NCBI RefSeq assembly: GCF_902830275.1
Contig: NZ_CADESW010000028.1
Coordinates: forward strand, 1 to 64,000
Source of the DNA: Burkholderia stagnalis
GTDB lineage: Bacteria > Pseudomonadota > Gammaproteobacteria > Burkholderiales > Burkholderiaceae
Direction of reading: 5' to 3'
DNA length: 64,000 bases
Position 1 is the first letter of the stretch. Each line of letters opens with the position of its first letter. Both the position numbers and the translations under genes were made by a program. The notes under the pieces are model-generated. The model was not told the origin of the DNA. It made no database searches and was given only the letters and a program-made list of their open reading frames with translations. This document shows positions 1-8,700 of the stretch, piece by piece.

Positions 1-5
1 CTCTT

Positions 6-121
6 TGCCTGATGACCATAGCGAGTCGGTCCCACCCCTTCCCATCCCGAACAGGACCGTGAAACGACTCTACGCCGATGATAGTGCGGATTCCCGTGTG
101 AAAGTAGGTAATCGTCAGGCT
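6..121 (+). rRNA. rrf: 5S ribosomal RNA
   Basis: The sequence begins TGCCTGATGACCATAGCGAG and ends ATCGTCAGGCT. The two ends are complementary (TGCCTGAT with ATCGTCAGGC) and form helix I. The interior carries the typical proteobacterial 5S segment with CCCATCCCGAAC. It is the last gene of an rRNA operon whose 16S and 23S genes lie upstream of the window. The exact ends may differ by a few bases. Confidence 0.95.
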
Positions 122-131
122 CCCTTAGCCA

Positions 132-161
132 GAAACCCCTGCCTAACCGGCGGGGGTTTTT
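132..161 (+). terminator. rRNA operon terminator
   Basis: A hairpin with arms AACCCCTGCC and GGCGGGGGTT is followed by a run of T, about ten bases after the 5S end. This is a standard Rho-independent terminator closing the rRNA operon. Confidence 0.85.
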
Positions 162-442
162 GCATTTGTGGCACGGAAATGCGCGCAGCGAACGGGGCAC
201 CTATCTGGGCGCACAGTCTTCTTCGAAAAAGCCCGGTGCGATCATCGTCAGACAAGGGGCGCCACCTCGATTCCTCGCAACTGCCGTTAGCGCAAACAGG
301 CCGCTCAGCCTGAGCTCCCGCCCATCATCTCCATCCAGCCCACTCCGCTCGAAAGCGCCAGGCAATTTCTCGGCGCAAAATAGACGGTCGCCGCTCACCG
401 TGGCCGTAAAATCTTCACATCCCCATATCCGCGTACAAAACA
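162..442. other. intergenic gap, no gene recognised
   Basis: This stretch between the rRNA terminator and the oxidoreductase gene holds only short overlapping reading frames with no recognisable product. A weak TAAAAT element lies at 407-412, about 30 bases before the next start codon, without a convincing -35 partner. I see nothing else in it. Confidence 0.5.
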
Positions 443-2518
443 ATGAACGCTCCCACCCAGTTCGCGCGAGCCGTATGCCCTCATGACTGTCCGGATACGT
501 GCGCGATGCGCGTGACGGTCGAAAACGGCAAGGCGCTCAAGGTCTCCGGCGACCCCGATCATCCGCCGACACAGGGCGTGTTGTGCACCAAAGTCAGCCG
601 CTACGCAGATCGGGTGCATCATCCGGATCGCCTGACCGTCCCGCTCAAGCGTATCGGCGCCAAAGGCGAAGGACGTTTTGCGCCGATCAGCTGGAACGAA
701 GCATTCGATGAAATCGGCCGCCGTCTCGGCAACATTGCGAAGCGCGCGCCGGAGGCCATCGTGCCTTACAGCTACGCGGGAACGATGGGGCTCGTGCAGG
801 GCGAAGGCATTGCGCAACGCTTCTTCCACAAGCTGGGCGCGTCGCGGCTCGAGCGTGCGATCTGCGCGGCCGCGGGCGCGGCCGGGCTGCGCTATACGTA
901 TGGCGGAAGTCTCGGGATGCATCTCGAGTACTTCGAGGAGAGCGAACTGATCCTGATCTGGGGCGCGAATCCGATTGCGTCGAGCCTGCATTTCTGGACG
1001 CGGGCCCAGGAGGCGAAACGACGCGGTGCGCATCTTGTCGCGATCGATCCTTATCGTTCGCTTACCGCGGAGAAATGCCACCAGCACATCGCATTGAAGC
1101 CCGGAACCGACGGCGCATTCGCGCTCGGCATGATGCATGTGCTGATCACCGAAAACCTGCTCGATCATGACTACATCGACCGCCACACGGTTGGATTCGA
1201 TGCGCTCAAGGCGCGAGCGATGTCCTATTCGCCGGAACGGGTGGCGGAGATCTGCGGTATCGATGCAGCCGAACTGGTCGACCTCGCGCGCCGCTACGGC
1301 GCTACCCGCAAGGCGTCGATCCGGCTCAACTATGGCATGCAGCGCGTCCGCGGTGGCGGCAATGCGGTGCGCGCAATTGCCAGTTTGCCCGCGCTGACAG
1401 GGGCGTGGCGAGACCGGGCCGGCGGCTTGCTGCTGTCTTCGTCGGAATGGGCGCCGGTCAATCAGCCGGCGCTGCTGCGTCCCGACCTGATGCCGGGCTG
1501 GCCGCACAAGCTGCCGCGCGTAATCAACATGAACGCGATCGGGGACGCGCTGCTGCACCCCGGCGACGCATCGTTCGGACCCAAGGTCGAAGCGATGATC
1601 GTCTATAACTCGAACCCGGTTGCCGTCGCGCCCGATTCGTCGAAGGTGGCCGCCGGGTTCGCGCGCGAAGATCTGTTCGCTGTCGTTCTCGAGCATTTCA
1701 AGACAGATACCGTCGATTTCGCCGATATTGTGCTGCCGGCGACCACGCAGCTCGAGCATCTCGACGTTCACAAGTCGTACGGTCATACCTACGTGATGGC
1801 CAACCTGCCGGCGATTTCTCCGATAGGTGACACGCGGCCGAACACGGAGATTTTCCGGGGCATCGCGCGCAGCATGGGGCTCGACGAGCCGGCGCTTTAC
1901 GAGAGCGATGAGGACGTCGCGCGCGCGGCGCTCCGGTGGGACGACCCGACGCTCGACAGTGACTGGGATACGCTGAAGCAGGCGGGGTGGGTCAAGCTCA
2001 AGCTGCCCGATGCACCGTTCGCGAACGGCGGCTTCCGCACGCCTTCGGGCAAATGCGAGTTCTACAGCTCGGTCCTGGCGGAGCTGGGCATGGATCCCGT
2101 CCCGGACTATCTGCCGCCATTCGAGTCGGCGGAGGCGGCGCCCGAGCTCGCGGTGCGATACCCGCTGGCGATGATCTCGCCGCCGGCCCGCAATTTCCTG
2201 AACAGCACGTTCGTCAACGTCGACAGCCTGCGCAATACGGAAGGCCAGCCGCATCTCGACATCCATCCCGACGACGCCGGCGCGCGCGGAATTGCCGACG
2301 GTGATCTCGTCCGCGTCTTCAACGATCGGGGTTCGATGCAGGCACGCGCACGGGTGACCGACCGCGCCCGCGCCGGACTCGTGGTCGGCTTGTCGATCTG
2401 GTGGAAGAAACTGTCGCCGGACGGCCGAAATGCGAACGAGGTGACGAGCCAGGCGCTGACCGATCTGGGCAATTCGGCGACGTTTTACGACTGCTTGGTC
2501 GAAGTAGCGAGAACTTGA
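443..2518 (+). CDS. molybdopterin oxidoreductase (Mo-bisMGD family, 4Fe-4S)
   Basis: 691 residues. The N-terminus carries a 4Fe-4S motif C12-x3-C16-x3-C20 followed by C48, as in the DMSO reductase / formate dehydrogenase superfamily. Next come the bis-molybdopterin guanine dinucleotide domains; IYNSNPVAV and LPATTQLEH are typical interior segments. A C-terminal dinucleotide-binding beta-barrel follows (HLDIHPDDAGARGIADGDLV). No twin-arginine signal is visible at the start, so it is probably cytoplasmic. It stands alone, without an adjacent electron-transfer subunit or cofactor gene, so the substrate cannot be named. The start at 443 lies just before the Cys motif; the ribosome site is weak. 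The family is confident, the reaction unknown. Confidence 0.85.
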   Translation: MNAPTQFARAVCPHDCPDTCAMRVTVENGKALKVSGDPDHPPTQGVLCTKVSRYADRVHHPDRLTVPLKRIGAKGEGRFAPISWNEAFDEIGRRLGNIAKRAPEAIVPYSYAGTMGLVQGEGIAQRFFHKLGASRLERAICAAAGAAGLRYTYGGSLGMHLEYFEESELILIWGANPIASSLHFWTRAQEAKRRGAHLVAIDPYRSLTAEKCHQHIALKPGTDGAFALGMMHVLITENLLDHDYIDRHTVGFDALKARAMSYSPERVAEICGIDAAELVDLARRYGATRKASIRLNYGMQRVRGGGNAVRAIASLPALTGAWRDRAGGLLLSSSEWAPVNQPALLRPDLMPGWPHKLPRVINMNAIGDALLHPGDASFGPKVEAMIVYNSNPVAVAPDSSKVAAGFAREDLFAVVLEHFKTDTVDFADIVLPATTQLEHLDVHKSYGHTYVMANLPAISPIGDTRPNTEIFRGIARSMGLDEPALYESDEDVARAALRWDDPTLDSDWDTLKQAGWVKLKLPDAPFANGGFRTPSGKCEFYSSVLAELGMDPVPDYLPPFESAEAAPELAVRYPLAMISPPARNFLNSTFVNVDSLRNTEGQPHLDIHPDDAGARGIADGDLVRVFNDRGSMQARARVTDRARAGLVVGLSIWWKKLSPDGRNANEVTSQALTDLGNSATFYDCLVEVART

Positions 2519-2652
2519 GAAAAGATCGGTCAAGCGCCCGCTCACCCGCCGGAAGTTCGAAGGGGGTGTCTAACCCTGTTGTCTCAAGCCGGGCGAGCCG
2601 CTACGATGCGTTTCAGCACGATCATTCGAAAATCCGTGAGGAGACGCGCAGT

Positions 2653-4326
2653 ATGGAAAAAATTTGGCTGAAATCGTACCCGCCCGGCGTTCCAGCCGAA
2701 ATTGACGCGTCTCCATACCCCTCAGTCTCCAGCCTGCTCGAAGAGAGCTTCAGCCAGTACCGTGACCGGACCGCATTCGTCTGCATGGGCAAGGCAATCA
2801 CGTATCGCGAACTCGACACGCTGTCGCGCCAGTTCGGCGCGTGGCTGCAGTCGCGCGGGCTGGCGCGGGGCGCCCGCGTCGCGATCATGATGCCGAACGT
2901 GCTGCAGTACCCGGTCGCGATCGCGGCGGTGCTGCGAGCCGGTTATACCGTCGTGAACGTCAATCCGCTGTATACGCCGCGCGAGCTCGAGCATCAGCTC
3001 AAGGACAGCGGCGCCGAAGCGATCGTCATTCTCGAGAATTTTGCGGCGACGCTGCAGTCCGTCATTGCGAATACCGCCGTTAAGCACGTGGTCGTCGCGT
3101 CGATGGGCGACCTGATGGGCCTCAAGGGCTGGCTCGTCAATTATGTGGTGCGCAACGTCAAGAAGATGGTGCCGGCCTGGCAGCTTCCGGCGTACACGCG
3201 CTTCAAGGCCGCGCTCGCCGAAGGCGCGCGGCAGACGTTCAAGCCGCAGCAGCTCGGCCCGAACGACGTCGCGTTCCTGCAGTACACGGGCGGCACGACC
3301 GGCGTCGCGAAGGGCGCGACGCTGCTGCACCGGAACATCGTCTCGAACGTGCTGCAGGCCGAAGCGTGGCACCACCCGGCACACGCGAAGTATCCGGACG
3401 TGAAGCAGTTCGTGACCGTGGTCGCGCTGCCGCTTTATCACGTGTTCGCGCTGACCGTCTGCGGTTTCCTGACGATGCGCACCGGCGGCATGGGGATCCT
3501 GATCCCGAACCCGCGCGATATCGCCGGCATGATCAAGGAACTGAAGGGATATCAGATCTCGACGATTCCCGCCGTCAACACGCTCTACAACGCGATGCTG
3601 AATCACCCGGATTTCGATCAGCTCGATCTTTCGAAACTGGTGATCGCGAACGGCGGCGGCATGGCGATCCAGGAAGGCGTCGCGAAGCGCTGGTATGAAA
3701 AGACCCGCACGGCGATCGTCGAGGGCTATGGCCTGTCCGAGACGTCGCCGGTCGCGACTTGCAACCCCGTGACGGCCACCGAGTACAGCGGCACGATCGG
3801 CTTGCCGCTGCCGTCGACCGAAGTGTCGATTCGAGACGACGCGGGCAACGAAGTCCCGCTCGGCGAGCCCGGCGAAATCTGCATCCGCGGGCCGCAGGTG
3901 ATGGCCGGCTACTGGAATCGCCCGGAGGAAACCGCCAAGGTCATGTTCCCCGACGGCTTCTTCAAGACGGGCGACGTCGGCGTGATGGATGCGCGCGGCT
4001 ACGTGAAGATCGTCGACCGGAAAAAGGACATGATCCTCGTGTCCGGCTTCAACGTGTATCCGAACGAGGTCGAGGACGTGGTGGCGTCGCACCCGGGCGT
4101 CTTCGAGGTGGCGGCGGTCGGCGTGCCGGACGAGCATTCCGGCGAGGCGGTGAAGCTGTTCGTCGTGAAGAAGGATCCGGCGTTGACCGACAAGGACATT
4201 CTCGCGTACTGCAAGGAGCGGCTCACCGGCTACAAGCGGCCGAAGTTCGTCGAATTCCGCACTGAATTGCCGAAGACGAACGTCGGCAAGATCCTGCGGC
4301 GCGAACTGCGTGACGGGCGTGCATGA
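2653..4326 (+). CDS. fadD: long-chain fatty acid--CoA ligase (AMP-forming)
   Basis: 557 residues. It activates fatty acids to acyl-CoA through an acyl-adenylate for beta-oxidation or phospholipid synthesis. The AMP-binding P-loop TGGTTGVAKG begins near residue 212. The adenylate motif GYGLSETSP follows, then the C-terminal hinge and lid VDRKKDMILVSGFNVYPNEV from about residue 454, and a conserved C-terminal Lys in KTNVGKILRREL. The start is ATG 2653, eight bases after a GAGGAGA ribosome site; the frame is open further upstream but lacks support there. Transcription ends at the hairpin at 4346-4371. Length and motifs match FadD; chain-length preference cannot be read from sequence. Confidence 0.9.
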   Translation: MEKIWLKSYPPGVPAEIDASPYPSVSSLLEESFSQYRDRTAFVCMGKAITYRELDTLSRQFGAWLQSRGLARGARVAIMMPNVLQYPVAIAAVLRAGYTVVNVNPLYTPRELEHQLKDSGAEAIVILENFAATLQSVIANTAVKHVVVASMGDLMGLKGWLVNYVVRNVKKMVPAWQLPAYTRFKAALAEGARQTFKPQQLGPNDVAFLQYTGGTTGVAKGATLLHRNIVSNVLQAEAWHHPAHAKYPDVKQFVTVVALPLYHVFALTVCGFLTMRTGGMGILIPNPRDIAGMIKELKGYQISTIPAVNTLYNAMLNHPDFDQLDLSKLVIANGGGMAIQEGVAKRWYEKTRTAIVEGYGLSETSPVATCNPVTATEYSGTIGLPLPSTEVSIRDDAGNEVPLGEPGEICIRGPQVMAGYWNRPEETAKVMFPDGFFKTGDVGVMDARGYVKIVDRKKDMILVSGFNVYPNEVEDVVASHPGVFEVAAVGVPDEHSGEAVKLFVVKKDPALTDKDILAYCKERLTGYKRPKFVEFRTELPKTNVGKILRRELRDGRA

Positions 4327-4345
4327 CGCGCTGACGGAATGAATC

Positions 4346-4371
4346 AAGCCCGGCTTCGGCCGGGCTTTTTC
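4346..4371 (+). terminator. terminator of fadD
   Basis: Perfect arms AAGCCCGG and CCGGGCTT around the loop CTTCGG, followed by five T. It lies 20 bases after the fadD stop codon. Confidence 0.85.
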
Positions 4372-4448
4372 GTTTCTGGTCCTGGGATGGCGAGCGGCAG
4401 GGCGGGACGACAGGCCGCGGGCCGGCGTCGGCGCGACCGCCGCGCCGG

Positions 4449-4476
4449 AAAAGAAAAAGGCGCCCGAAGGCGCCTT
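4449..4476 (-). terminator. terminator of the porin gene
   Basis: Read on the minus strand, the arms AAGGCGCC and GGCGCCTT enclose a TTCG loop and run into a T-rich stretch (TTTTTCTTTT). It lies about 30 bases beyond the porin stop codon and faces the fadD terminator. Confidence 0.8.
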
Positions 4477-4506
4477 CAAGATGTTGCGGCTTGTCAGGCA
4501 AGCTGG

Positions 4507-5667
4507 TTAGAACTTGTGACGGATGCCGACGCGAGCGGCCACCTGGTTGCTGGTGGACGACGGGTCGAGGCCGTTGATCGCTGCGGTTGCAGCGATCGGT
4601 TGATTCGTCTTGGGATCAAGCGTATTGCCCGATGCGTGCTGATACACGCCGATCACGTAGACGTCGGTGCGCTTCGACAGGAAGTAGTCGACCCCCACCG
4701 AGCCTTGGTGGTACTTCGCTGCCGATGCGTTGTCGATCTTGCTGCCCTGCGTGTAGTCGTATGCCGCGCCCAGGATCAGTGCCGGGGTCAGCTGATACTT
4801 GAAGTTGATTTCTCCGTTGTTGAACGTCGCGGTTTGGTTCGTGAACCCGCCGGCCGAGAAACCCTTGAACTTCGTGTTCGAGTATGTCGCACCGATCGTA
4901 GCCGCGCCGAACGTGTAGGCGCCGCCCGCACCGATAACCTGGTACGTGTTGGCGGTCGCTGCGTACGGACCGTAGACCGGCGTCGATGCAACAGACGTCG
5001 ATGCGTTCGCGCCGTTGTTGAACATGCCGCCGAAGTTGCCCGGCGTACGCGCGTTCAGGTAGCCGACGCCGAGGACCAGCGGGCCGTTGTTGTAGCCGGC
5101 GCCGAGCGACCAGACCTGATTCTTCGCGAACTGGCCGGCTTGCCCGCCGAAGCTGTACACGCCGCCGAACGAGAAGCCGTTGTAGGTCGGGCTCGTGTAC
5201 TTGATCGCGTTGTTCACACGGTACGCGTTGTTGAAGTTGTCGACGTCGCCCGGGTGCGCGGCGATGTAGCCGCCCCACTGGTCGCCTGCCTCGAGCGGGC
5301 CGACGAAGTCGACGACGGAGTCGTACTGGCGGCCCAGCGTGACCGTGCCGAAGCCGCTCGACAGGCCGACATATGCCTGACGGCCGAATTCGAGGCCGCC
5401 CTGGCCGAGTGCGCCGGTGTTCACGTTAAAGCCGTTTTCGAGCACGAAGACTGCCTTCAGGCCGCCGCCGAGGTCTTCCGCGCCGCGCAGGCCAAAGCGG
5501 CTGCCTTGCATCACACCGCTGGCCAGGCCGTACAGGTGCTTGCCCTTGGCGTTGTTGTTGAAGATGAAGCCTTCATCGATGATGCCGTAGAGCGTCACGG
5601 TGCTTTGCGCGTGGGCAGCGCCAGCGAACGCGCCCAGCGCGACGAGCGCGAGAAGCGACTTTTTCAT
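4507..5667 (-). CDS. Gram-negative general porin (OmpC family, Porin_4)
   Basis: 386 residues. A 20-residue signal peptide (MKKSLLALVALGAFAGAAHA) is followed by mature QSSTVTLYGIIDEG-type sequence, the usual start of betaproteobacterial trimeric porins. Alternating beta-strands follow (GRQAYVGLSSGFGTVTLGRQ is the hallmark block), and the chain ends RHKF. The terminal Phe is the BAM recognition residue. The start is CAT at 5665-5667, the first Met of the signal peptide, with GGAG a few bases upstream; the frame extends seven codons further but that would spoil the signal peptide. It would form a diffusion channel in the outer membrane; solute preference is unknown. It is monocistronic, with its own terminator. 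Confidence 0.93.
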   Translation of the reverse strand: MKKSLLALVALGAFAGAAHAQSTVTLYGIIDEGFIFNNNAKGKHLYGLASGVMQGSRFGLRGAEDLGGGLKAVFVLENGFNVNTGALGQGGLEFGRQAYVGLSSGFGTVTLGRQYDSVVDFVGPLEAGDQWGGYIAAHPGDVDNFNNAYRVNNAIKYTSPTYNGFSFGGVYSFGGQAGQFAKNQVWSLGAGYNNGPLVLGVGYLNARTPGNFGGMFNNGANASTSVASTPVYGPYAATANTYQVIGAGGAYTFGAATIGATYSNTKFKGFSAGGFTNQTATFNNGEINFKYQLTPALILGAAYDYTQGSKIDNASAAKYHQGSVGVDYFLSKRTDVYVIGVYQHASGNTLDPKTNQPIAATAAINGLDPSSTSNQVAARVGIRHKF

Positions 5668-5763
5668 TAACGGATCTCCAAGAAACACTGAATTTTTTGT
5701 TGCGGGGCAAATAGTTATGTTCTGCCGATGATCCCCGCCTCAACTTCGCGTGAAGTCCGACGT

Positions 5764-5791
5764 AATGTAGCAAAAGGACTTTTTGCCACAA
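5764..5791 (-). promoter_or_regulatory. candidate porin promoter
   Basis: On the minus strand, TTGTGG (5786-5791) is separated by 16 bases from TACATT (5764-5769), giving a leader of about 90 bases before the porin start. Four of six bases match the consensus in each box. This is an inference from spacing and position only. Confidence 0.35.
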
Positions 5792-5951
5792 AGCGAAACG
5801 CCCCCGCCCGAGGCCGCCATGTTTCCTTTATGCAACAATGGTTAAAATCACGGGTTAACCGCAATTTCCGCTGAAGAATCAAGTCGGTTACGTAGCGGAC
5901 ACGCGTTTTCGCCGCGTGTGGAAGCGCGAGCAAAGCAGCCAGGAGAACAGG

Positions 5952-6578
5952 ATGGTGTTGGATGAACTGATCAGCGAATTCGACCGCGGCCTGCGGTCGC
6001 TGACGGGCGTAAGCCGCATGAGCCGCCCCGTGCCGGCGCCGGCCGAACCCCCGGCCGTCGAGCTGACGCCGGCGGAGCGCACGCATGCCGCCGGGCTCAT
6101 GCGCGTGAATCATGTCGGCGAGATCTGCGCGCAGGCGCTGTATCAGGCGCAGAAGCTGACCGCCCGCACGTCGGGTGCCAAAGCGATGTTCGAGGAGGCC
6201 GCGCGCGAGGAAGAGGATCACCTCGCGTGGACCGCGCACCGGCTGAAGGAGCTCGATTCGCGCCCGAGCCTGCTCAACCCGCTGTGGTACGCGGGCGCGC
6301 TGGCGATCGGCGTCGCGGCCGGGACGCTCGGCGACAAGGTGAGCCTCGGCTTCATGGCCGAGACCGAACGCCAGGTCGAAAGCCATCTGGAAGGTCATCT
6401 GTCGGATTTGCCGGCGACCGATACCGCGTCGCGCGCGATCGTCGACCAGATGCGCATCGACGAGGTGAAACACGGCAAGGCCGCGACCGACGCGGGCGGC
6501 ATCGAGCTGCCGCTGCCGGCGCGGATGTTGATGCGTGCGGCGTCGAAAGTCATGACGAGCACTGCGTACTATCTCTGA
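5952..6578 (+). CDS. coq7: 2-polyprenyl-3-methyl-6-methoxy-1,4-benzoquinone monooxygenase
   Basis: 208 residues. This diiron hydroxylase performs the last hydroxylation in ubiquinone synthesis, before the final O-methylation. Ferritin-like iron ligands are visible in duplicate: the Glu in RVNHVGEICAQALY, the ExxH of AREEEDHLAW, ETERQVESHL, and the ExxH of DEVKHGKAA. The start is ATG 5952, preceded by AGGAGA; an in-frame Met 12 codons earlier lacks a ribosome site. It is a single gene between the porin (divergent) and the dcw promoter region. The family assignment is secure. Confidence 0.93.
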   Translation: MVLDELISEFDRGLRSLTGVSRMSRPVPAPAEPPAVELTPAERTHAAGLMRVNHVGEICAQALYQAQKLTARTSGAKAMFEEAAREEEDHLAWTAHRLKELDSRPSLLNPLWYAGALAIGVAAGTLGDKVSLGFMAETERQVESHLEGHLSDLPATDTASRAIVDQMRIDEVKHGKAATDAGGIELPLPARMLMRAASKVMTSTAYYL

Positions 6579-6830
6579 CGAAATCCGTGGGGCGGCGAGG
6601 TTCGCCGCTCTGCCATCGAGCCTGCCGATACCGCCCGCTTTTTCCGCGTTTTCCCGCCCCCGAAAGCCCCGTCCGCACGCCCATCTGGCCAGCCTTGTTC
6701 ACGTATCACCTTCACAAGTTGCACTAGCTCATTCATTTATAACGGTTTTTAGAATAAGGGGGCGCATGAGCATGTGCGCGTAAGTCCTTGTTCTAACTAA
6801 CAAAATTCGTCAAAAAACCGGGCCGCTCCC
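6579..6830. other. intergenic gap upstream of the dcw promoter
   Basis: An AT-richer stretch than its surroundings, about 250 bases between coq7 and the mraZ promoter. I see no reading frame with convincing coding character, no strong terminator after coq7 and no RNA gene. The AT-rich part (6715-6830) probably serves as promoter-upstream DNA. Confidence 0.4.
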
Positions 6831-6859
6831 TTGACCGTGCTACACCCTTCCTCTAAAGT
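6831..6859 (+). promoter_or_regulatory. promoter of the mraZ-dcw cluster
   Basis: TTGACC (6831-6836) and TAAAGT (6854-6859) are separated by exactly 17 bases, a good sigma-70 arrangement. It is the only clear promoter before a run of 15 co-oriented genes and corresponds in position to the mra promoter of other proteobacteria. The MraZ-type repeats start at the end of its -10 box. Confidence 0.65.
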
Positions 6860-6893
6860 GGGAGACAGTGTGAGAAAGTGTATTTTTGTGTGA
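6858..6893 (+). promoter_or_regulatory. MraZ operator: four direct repeats spaced 10 bases apart
   Basis: GTGGGA, GTGTGA, GTGTAT and GTGTGA begin at 6858, 6868, 6878 and 6888, so the period is exactly ten bases, or one helical turn. E. coli MraZ is known to bind TGGGA-type repeats separated by five bases next to its own promoter. The same architecture here, directly overlapping the start of transcription, implies that MraZ represses the cluster. Only the first box matches the E. coli consensus fully; the others carry a T in place of one G. Confidence 0.6.
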
Positions 6894-6965
6894 TTTGGCG
6901 GGCTATTCGGGCTAAATTCTCAGCACTGAGCGGGTGCTTCGGTGCCCTGAACGGGAGAGCGGAAA

Positions 6966-7394
6966 GTGTTCCAAGGGGCGTCGGCGCTGACGCTCGATGC
7001 GAAAGGGCGGATGTCGGTGCCGGCTCGCTATCGCGAAGCGCTGCAAGGACAGGCAGAAGGACGGGTGACTGTGACCAAGCACCCGGACGGCTGCCTGTTG
7101 CTGTTTCCGCGCCCCGAATGGGAAGTGTTCCGCGCCAAGATCGCCGCGCTGCCGATGGATGCGCACTGGTGGCGGCGGATTTTTCTCGGCAATGCGATGG
7201 ATGTCGATCTCGACAGCGCGGGCCGGATTCTCGTATCGCCCGAGCTGCGCATGGCGGCCGGGCTGGAAAAGGAAGTCATGTTGTTGGGAATGGGTAGTCA
7301 CTTCGAGCTGTGGGATTCGCAGACCTACATCGCGAAGGAGCAGGCAGCGATGGCGCAGGGCATGCCCGACGCGCTGAAGAATTTCACGTTCTGA
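6966..7394 (+). CDS. mraZ: transcriptional regulator MraZ
   Basis: 142 residues with two SpoVT-AbrB-type DNA-binding half domains: the first in SALTLDAKGRMSVPARYREAL, the second in MDVDLDSAGRILVSPELR. The family forms ring-shaped oligomers that bind direct repeats and repress the dcw promoter. The start is GTG at 6966, giving the conserved MFQGAS opening; a purine-rich GGGAGAGCGGAAA lies just upstream. It is the first gene of the cluster, 24 bases before rsmH. Confidence 0.95.
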   Translation: MFQGASALTLDAKGRMSVPARYREALQGQAEGRVTVTKHPDGCLLLFPRPEWEVFRAKIAALPMDAHWWRRIFLGNAMDVDLDSAGRILVSPELRMAAGLEKEVMLLGMGSHFELWDSQTYIAKEQAAMAQGMPDALKNFTF

Positions 7395-7417
7395 TTGCGG
7401 TGACGGAGACGCCCGCG

Positions 7418-8359
7418 ATGGGAAATGAATTGCAGCATCGGACGGTGCTGTTGGACGAAGCGGTCGATGCGCTCGTGACGCGGCCGGACGGAACCTACGT
7501 CGACGGCACGTTCGGGCGGGGCGGTCACAGCCGCGCGGTGCTCGCGCGGCTCGGGGCGGCCGGCCGGCTGATCGCGTTCGACAAGGATCCGCGTGCGATC
7601 GAGACGGCGCAGGGCATCGAGGATGCGCGCTTCTCGATCGTGCATGACAGCTTTGCGTCGATGCAGGGCGCGCTGGCGGCGCGCGGTGTCGAGAAGGTGT
7701 CGGGTGTGTTGCTGGACCTGGGCGTGTCCTCGCCGCAGGTGGACGATCCGCAGCGGGGCTTCAGCTTCCGCGCGGACGGCCCGCTGGACATGCGCATGGA
7801 TCCGACGCGTGGCGAGTCGGCGGCCGAATGGCTCGCGCGGGCGTCGCTGCAGGAACTGACGGAGGTGATACGGGATTATGGGGAAGAACGGTTTGCTTTT
7901 CAGATTGCAAAGGCGCTTGTTGCTCGCCGGGCAGAGTCCGACCGTCTTGGGCCTCTCGACACCACGGGCGAGCTTGCCCAAATCGTGGGTCACGTCGTCA
8001 AAACCCGTGAGAAGGGCAAGGATCCGGCAACCCGCACCTTTCAGGCTATACGGATTCACGTCAATCAAGAGCTTGCGGACCTGCAAGTCGTACTAGACGC
8101 GGCATTGTCGTTGCTGGAGCAAGGGGGGCGGCTGGTGGTCATCAGCTTTCATTCACTCGAGGACCGGATCGTCAAGCGATTCATGCAGGCGCACGCCAGT
8201 GCGCCGGCGGTCGATCGTCGCCTGCCGATCCGCGCCGTCGACCTCCCGAGCCCCCCGTTGAAGGTGATCGGCCGCAAATTCCCGAGCGATGCGGAAGTGG
8301 CCGCGAACCCGCGCGCCCGCTCGGCCGTGATGCGCATTGCGGAGCGCGTCGCGCCATGA
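7418..8359 (+). CDS. rsmH: 16S rRNA (cytosine(1402)-N(4))-methyltransferase
   Basis: 313 residues (older name mraW). It methylates N4 of C1402 in the ribosomal P site using S-adenosylmethionine. The SAM-binding loop DGTFGRGGHS lies at residues 29-38 and the DKDP acid loop shortly after. The MraW signature block GVLLDLGVSSPQVDD and the C-terminal VISFHSLEDRIVK are present. ATG 7418 was chosen because GGAG lies nine bases upstream and the protein then starts with the usual MGNE; the frame is open further upstream without homology. It overlaps ftsL by four bases (ATGA). Confidence 0.96.
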   Translation: MGNELQHRTVLLDEAVDALVTRPDGTYVDGTFGRGGHSRAVLARLGAAGRLIAFDKDPRAIETAQGIEDARFSIVHDSFASMQGALAARGVEKVSGVLLDLGVSSPQVDDPQRGFSFRADGPLDMRMDPTRGESAAEWLARASLQELTEVIRDYGEERFAFQIAKALVARRAESDRLGPLDTTGELAQIVGHVVKTREKGKDPATRTFQAIRIHVNQELADLQVVLDAALSLLEQGGRLVVISFHSLEDRIVKRFMQAHASAPAVDRRLPIRAVDLPSPPLKVIGRKFPSDAEVAANPRARSAVMRIAERVAP

Positions 8360-8700
8360 GCCGCTTCAATATCTTCCTTCTGATCATCGTGATGGGCTGC
8401 GCGCTGTCGGTCGTCAATTCGACGAACCAGCAGCGCCAGTTTTTCATCCAGCTTCAGCGCGCGCAGTCGCAGGAGCGCCAGCTCCAGCAGGACTACGCGC
8501 AGCTTCAGTATCAGCAGAGCGCGCTGTCGAAGACGTCGCGCATCGAGCAGCTCGCGAACGATTCGCTGAAGATGCAGTCGATCACGACCGGCCGCACGCA
8601 GTACCTGACGCTGCAGCCGGGCGCCGCGAACGCGATCGACGCGCCGATCCCGGCATCGGCGGATGCGGCCGCGGGCAAGGCCAGGGGGAGCGCGCGATGA
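8356..8700 (+). CDS. ftsL: cell division protein FtsL
   Basis: 114 residues. A short cytoplasmic tip, one membrane segment (about residues 4-20, FNIFLLIIVMGCALSVV), then a periplasmic coiled coil rich in Gln and Arg (NQQRQFFIQLQRAQSQERQL). FtsL forms the FtsQLB complex that licenses septal peptidoglycan synthesis by FtsW-FtsI. It overlaps rsmH and ftsI by ATGA at each end, which implies coupled translation at fixed stoichiometry. Confidence 0.93.
   Translation: MSRFNIFLLIIVMGCALSVVNSTNQQRQFFIQLQRAQSQERQLQQDYAQLQYQQSALSKTSRIEQLANDSLKMQSITTGRTQYLTLQPGAANAIDAPIPASADAAAGKARGSAR

Noticed and set aside
395..2545. 716-codon open frame on the minus strand opposite the molybdopterin oxidoreductase
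   Set aside because: High-GC shadow frame: Arg/His-rich, no recognisable domain, and fully antisense to a gene with clear Fe-S and Mo cofactor motifs.
2722..4479. 585-codon minus-strand frame opposite fadD
   Set aside because: The composition is that of a shadow frame and fadD has intact family motifs on the plus strand.
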